Source of the DNA: Heliorestis convoluta
Lineage (GTDB): Bacteria; Bacillota; Desulfitobacteriia; Heliobacteriales; Heliobacteriaceae
Reading direction: 5' to 3'
DNA length: 64,000 nucleotides
Assembly (NCBI RefSeq): GCF_009649955.1
Contig: NZ_CP045875.1
Location: 2,634,501 to 2,698,500, forward strand
Position numbers and translations under genes: made by a program. Each line of letters starts with the position of its first letter. Position 1 is the stretch's first letter. The notes under the pieces are model-generated. The model searched no databases and was not told the DNA's origin. It saw only the letters and a list, made by a program, of their open reading frames with translations. Below are positions 63,015-64,000 of this stretch, in pieces.

Positions 63015-64000
63015 CTACTCCACTGCCGTGGGTGTAAACATGCGTAATCGTAAGGTATTCAAAACAACAGAGACGGAGCTAAAGGCCATGGCGGCGGCGG
63101 CGAGCATGGGGTTGAGAATAATGCCGAAGAAGGGGTAGAGCACGCCGGCGGCAACGGGGATGAGGGCAACGTTGTAGGCAAAGGCCCAGAATAGGTTCTG
63201 CCAAATCATAGACATGGTTGCTTTGGAAAGTTCAATGGCGGAAGGGACACCTTGCAGGTCGCCGGAAATTAAGGTGATGTCGGAAGCTTCAATGGCTACG
63301 TCTGTGCCTGTGCCGATGGCAATGCCTACGTTGGCTTGGGCGAGGGCTGGTGCGTCATTGATGCCGTCACCGACCATGGCCACGACTTTTCCTTCTTCTT
63401 GTAGCCTTTTTACTTCTTGTGCTTTGTGCTCAGGCAGCACTTCCGCTCGTACGGTGGTTATGCCTACTTGCCGAGCAATGGCTTGGGCTGTTTTTTCATT
63501 ATCCCCTGTTAGCATGATCACTTCTATGCCAAGGCTTTGTATGCGGGCGATGGCTTTTTGAGACGTCTTTTTGATTGTATCGGCCACAGCGATGAGACCG
63601 ACAAGCTTGTGATCAATGGCGATGAACATCGGGGTTTTGCCTGCTTCGGCCAATTCGTTGGCTTGTGTGAGAAAAGCTGTCCCTACTTCCTGAGACTTTA
63701 CCTCTGAGGACTTTACCTCTGAAGACTTTGTCTGTGAAGGCTTGACCTCTAGAAGATCTACATCAGAAAAACCTTCTACCCCTTGCTCACGCATAAGCTT
63801 TAGATTGCCGATTAGGATAGACTTGCCTTCGATGGTCGCTTGTAAGCCATGACCGGGAATGGCTTGAAAATCTTTTGGCTCTAGCAAGGAAAGCTTTTTT
63901 TCTTGTGCTGCTTGCACAATGGCTTCCCCGAGGGGGTGCTCTGATGCCTGCTCCACCGAAGCGACCCAGGTAAGCACTTTTTCTTCATCGTAACCGGGGG
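63015..64000 (-). CDS. copA: Copper-type P1B ATPase, C-terminal part
   Basis: At least 328 codons, open to the window edge (the 5' part, metal-binding domain and DKTGT lie outside). [12 protein letters not shown] with the HP dipeptide of P1B ATPases, [29 protein letters not shown] and the last two membrane helices with [14 protein letters not shown] are typical of CopA. An unusual insertion in the nucleotide-binding domain repeats KSSEV ([17 protein letters not shown]), encoded by imperfect 15-bp repeats. Exports Cu(I) or Ag(I); specificity is by family. Confidence 0.9.
   Translation of the reverse strand, partial: PGYDEEKVLTWVASVEQASEHPLGEAIVQAAQEKKLSLLEPKDFQAIPGHGLQATIEGKSILIGNLKLMREQGVEGFSDVDLLEVKPSQTKSSEVKSSEVKSQEVGTAFLTQANELAEAGKTPMFIAIDHKLVGLIAVADTIKKTSQKAIARIQSLGIEVIMLTGDNEKTAQAIARQVGITTVRAEVLPEHKAQEVKRLQEEGKVVAMVGDGINDAPALAQANVGIAIGTGTDVAIEASDITLISGDLQGVPSAIELSKATMSMIWQNLFWAFAYNVALIPVAAGVLYPFFGIILNPMLAAAAMAFSSVSVVLNTLRLRMFTPTAVE

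Overview
The window looks like a piece of a low-GC Gram-positive chromosome (Bacillota, probably a motile member of Clostridia; a heliobacterium-like host is only a guess). The evidence is strong AGGAGG-type ribosome binding sites, intrinsic terminators with T-runs, four Clostridia/Bacilli-type flagellins and sigma-28-like promoters. No rRNA, tRNA or CRISPR array was seen. Most genes are on the minus strand.

Region 1 (1-37 kb) is an accessory island made of repeated, partly decayed copies of one plasmid-like module. The fullest order is: Rpn-family nuclease, XerC/D-like recombinase (297 aa), a long non-coding region with inverted TTGTCGAC-type iterons around an AT-rich core and DnaA-box-like sites, a RepA-like ATPase, a small protein (HU-like or an unknown 84-aa protein), an HTH protein (310 aa) behind a perfect palindrome, a second tyrosine recombinase (333 aa), and a structured non-coding element with its own promoter and terminator. 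Copies lie at about 3.6-4.3 kb (mostly deleted), 7.1-12.6 kb, 15.1-18.9 kb and 27.0-35.1 kb. Between them sits conflict-type cargo: HIRAN protein plus HipA-like kinase, a nucleotidyltransferase with a wrecked HEPN partner, a ParA-like ATPase with an AlbA/Schlafen-type ATPase, a YkgJ protein and a SIR2 protein, and a PLD nuclease with a truncated SIR2 protein. A hairpin of the form CTGGATAAG...CTTATCCAG followed by GAGCA lies at the 3' side of four cargo units and marks where module sequence ends and cargo begins.

Region 2 (20-25.7 kb, inside the island) is a decaying flagellar locus: a fliS-like remnant, a YvyF-like gene, two small helical genes, and a 743-codon flagellin ORF whose first codons were replaced by an IS110-family element.

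Region 3 (37.8-57.8 kb) is a flagellin and flagellin-modification locus: a CCxC-containing flagellin, a flagellin with a built-in metalloprotease (flagellinolysin type), CDP-6-deoxyhexose genes (rfbF, rfbG, an rfbC-like epimerase, an SDR), a GT4 glycosyltransferase, a CmcI-like protein, two radical SAM/SPASM proteins, two large TPR-containing GT2 proteins, and a conventional flagellin with a sigma-28-like promoter. The likely common job is to build and attach a modified glycan on flagellin, but this rests on gene neighbourhood.

Region 4 (57.8-64 kb) holds a small membrane protein, a prophage replication remnant, an Rpn nuclease that seems to start at AUA, a hybrid histidine kinase, and the 3' part of a copper-type P-ATPase gene that runs off the window.
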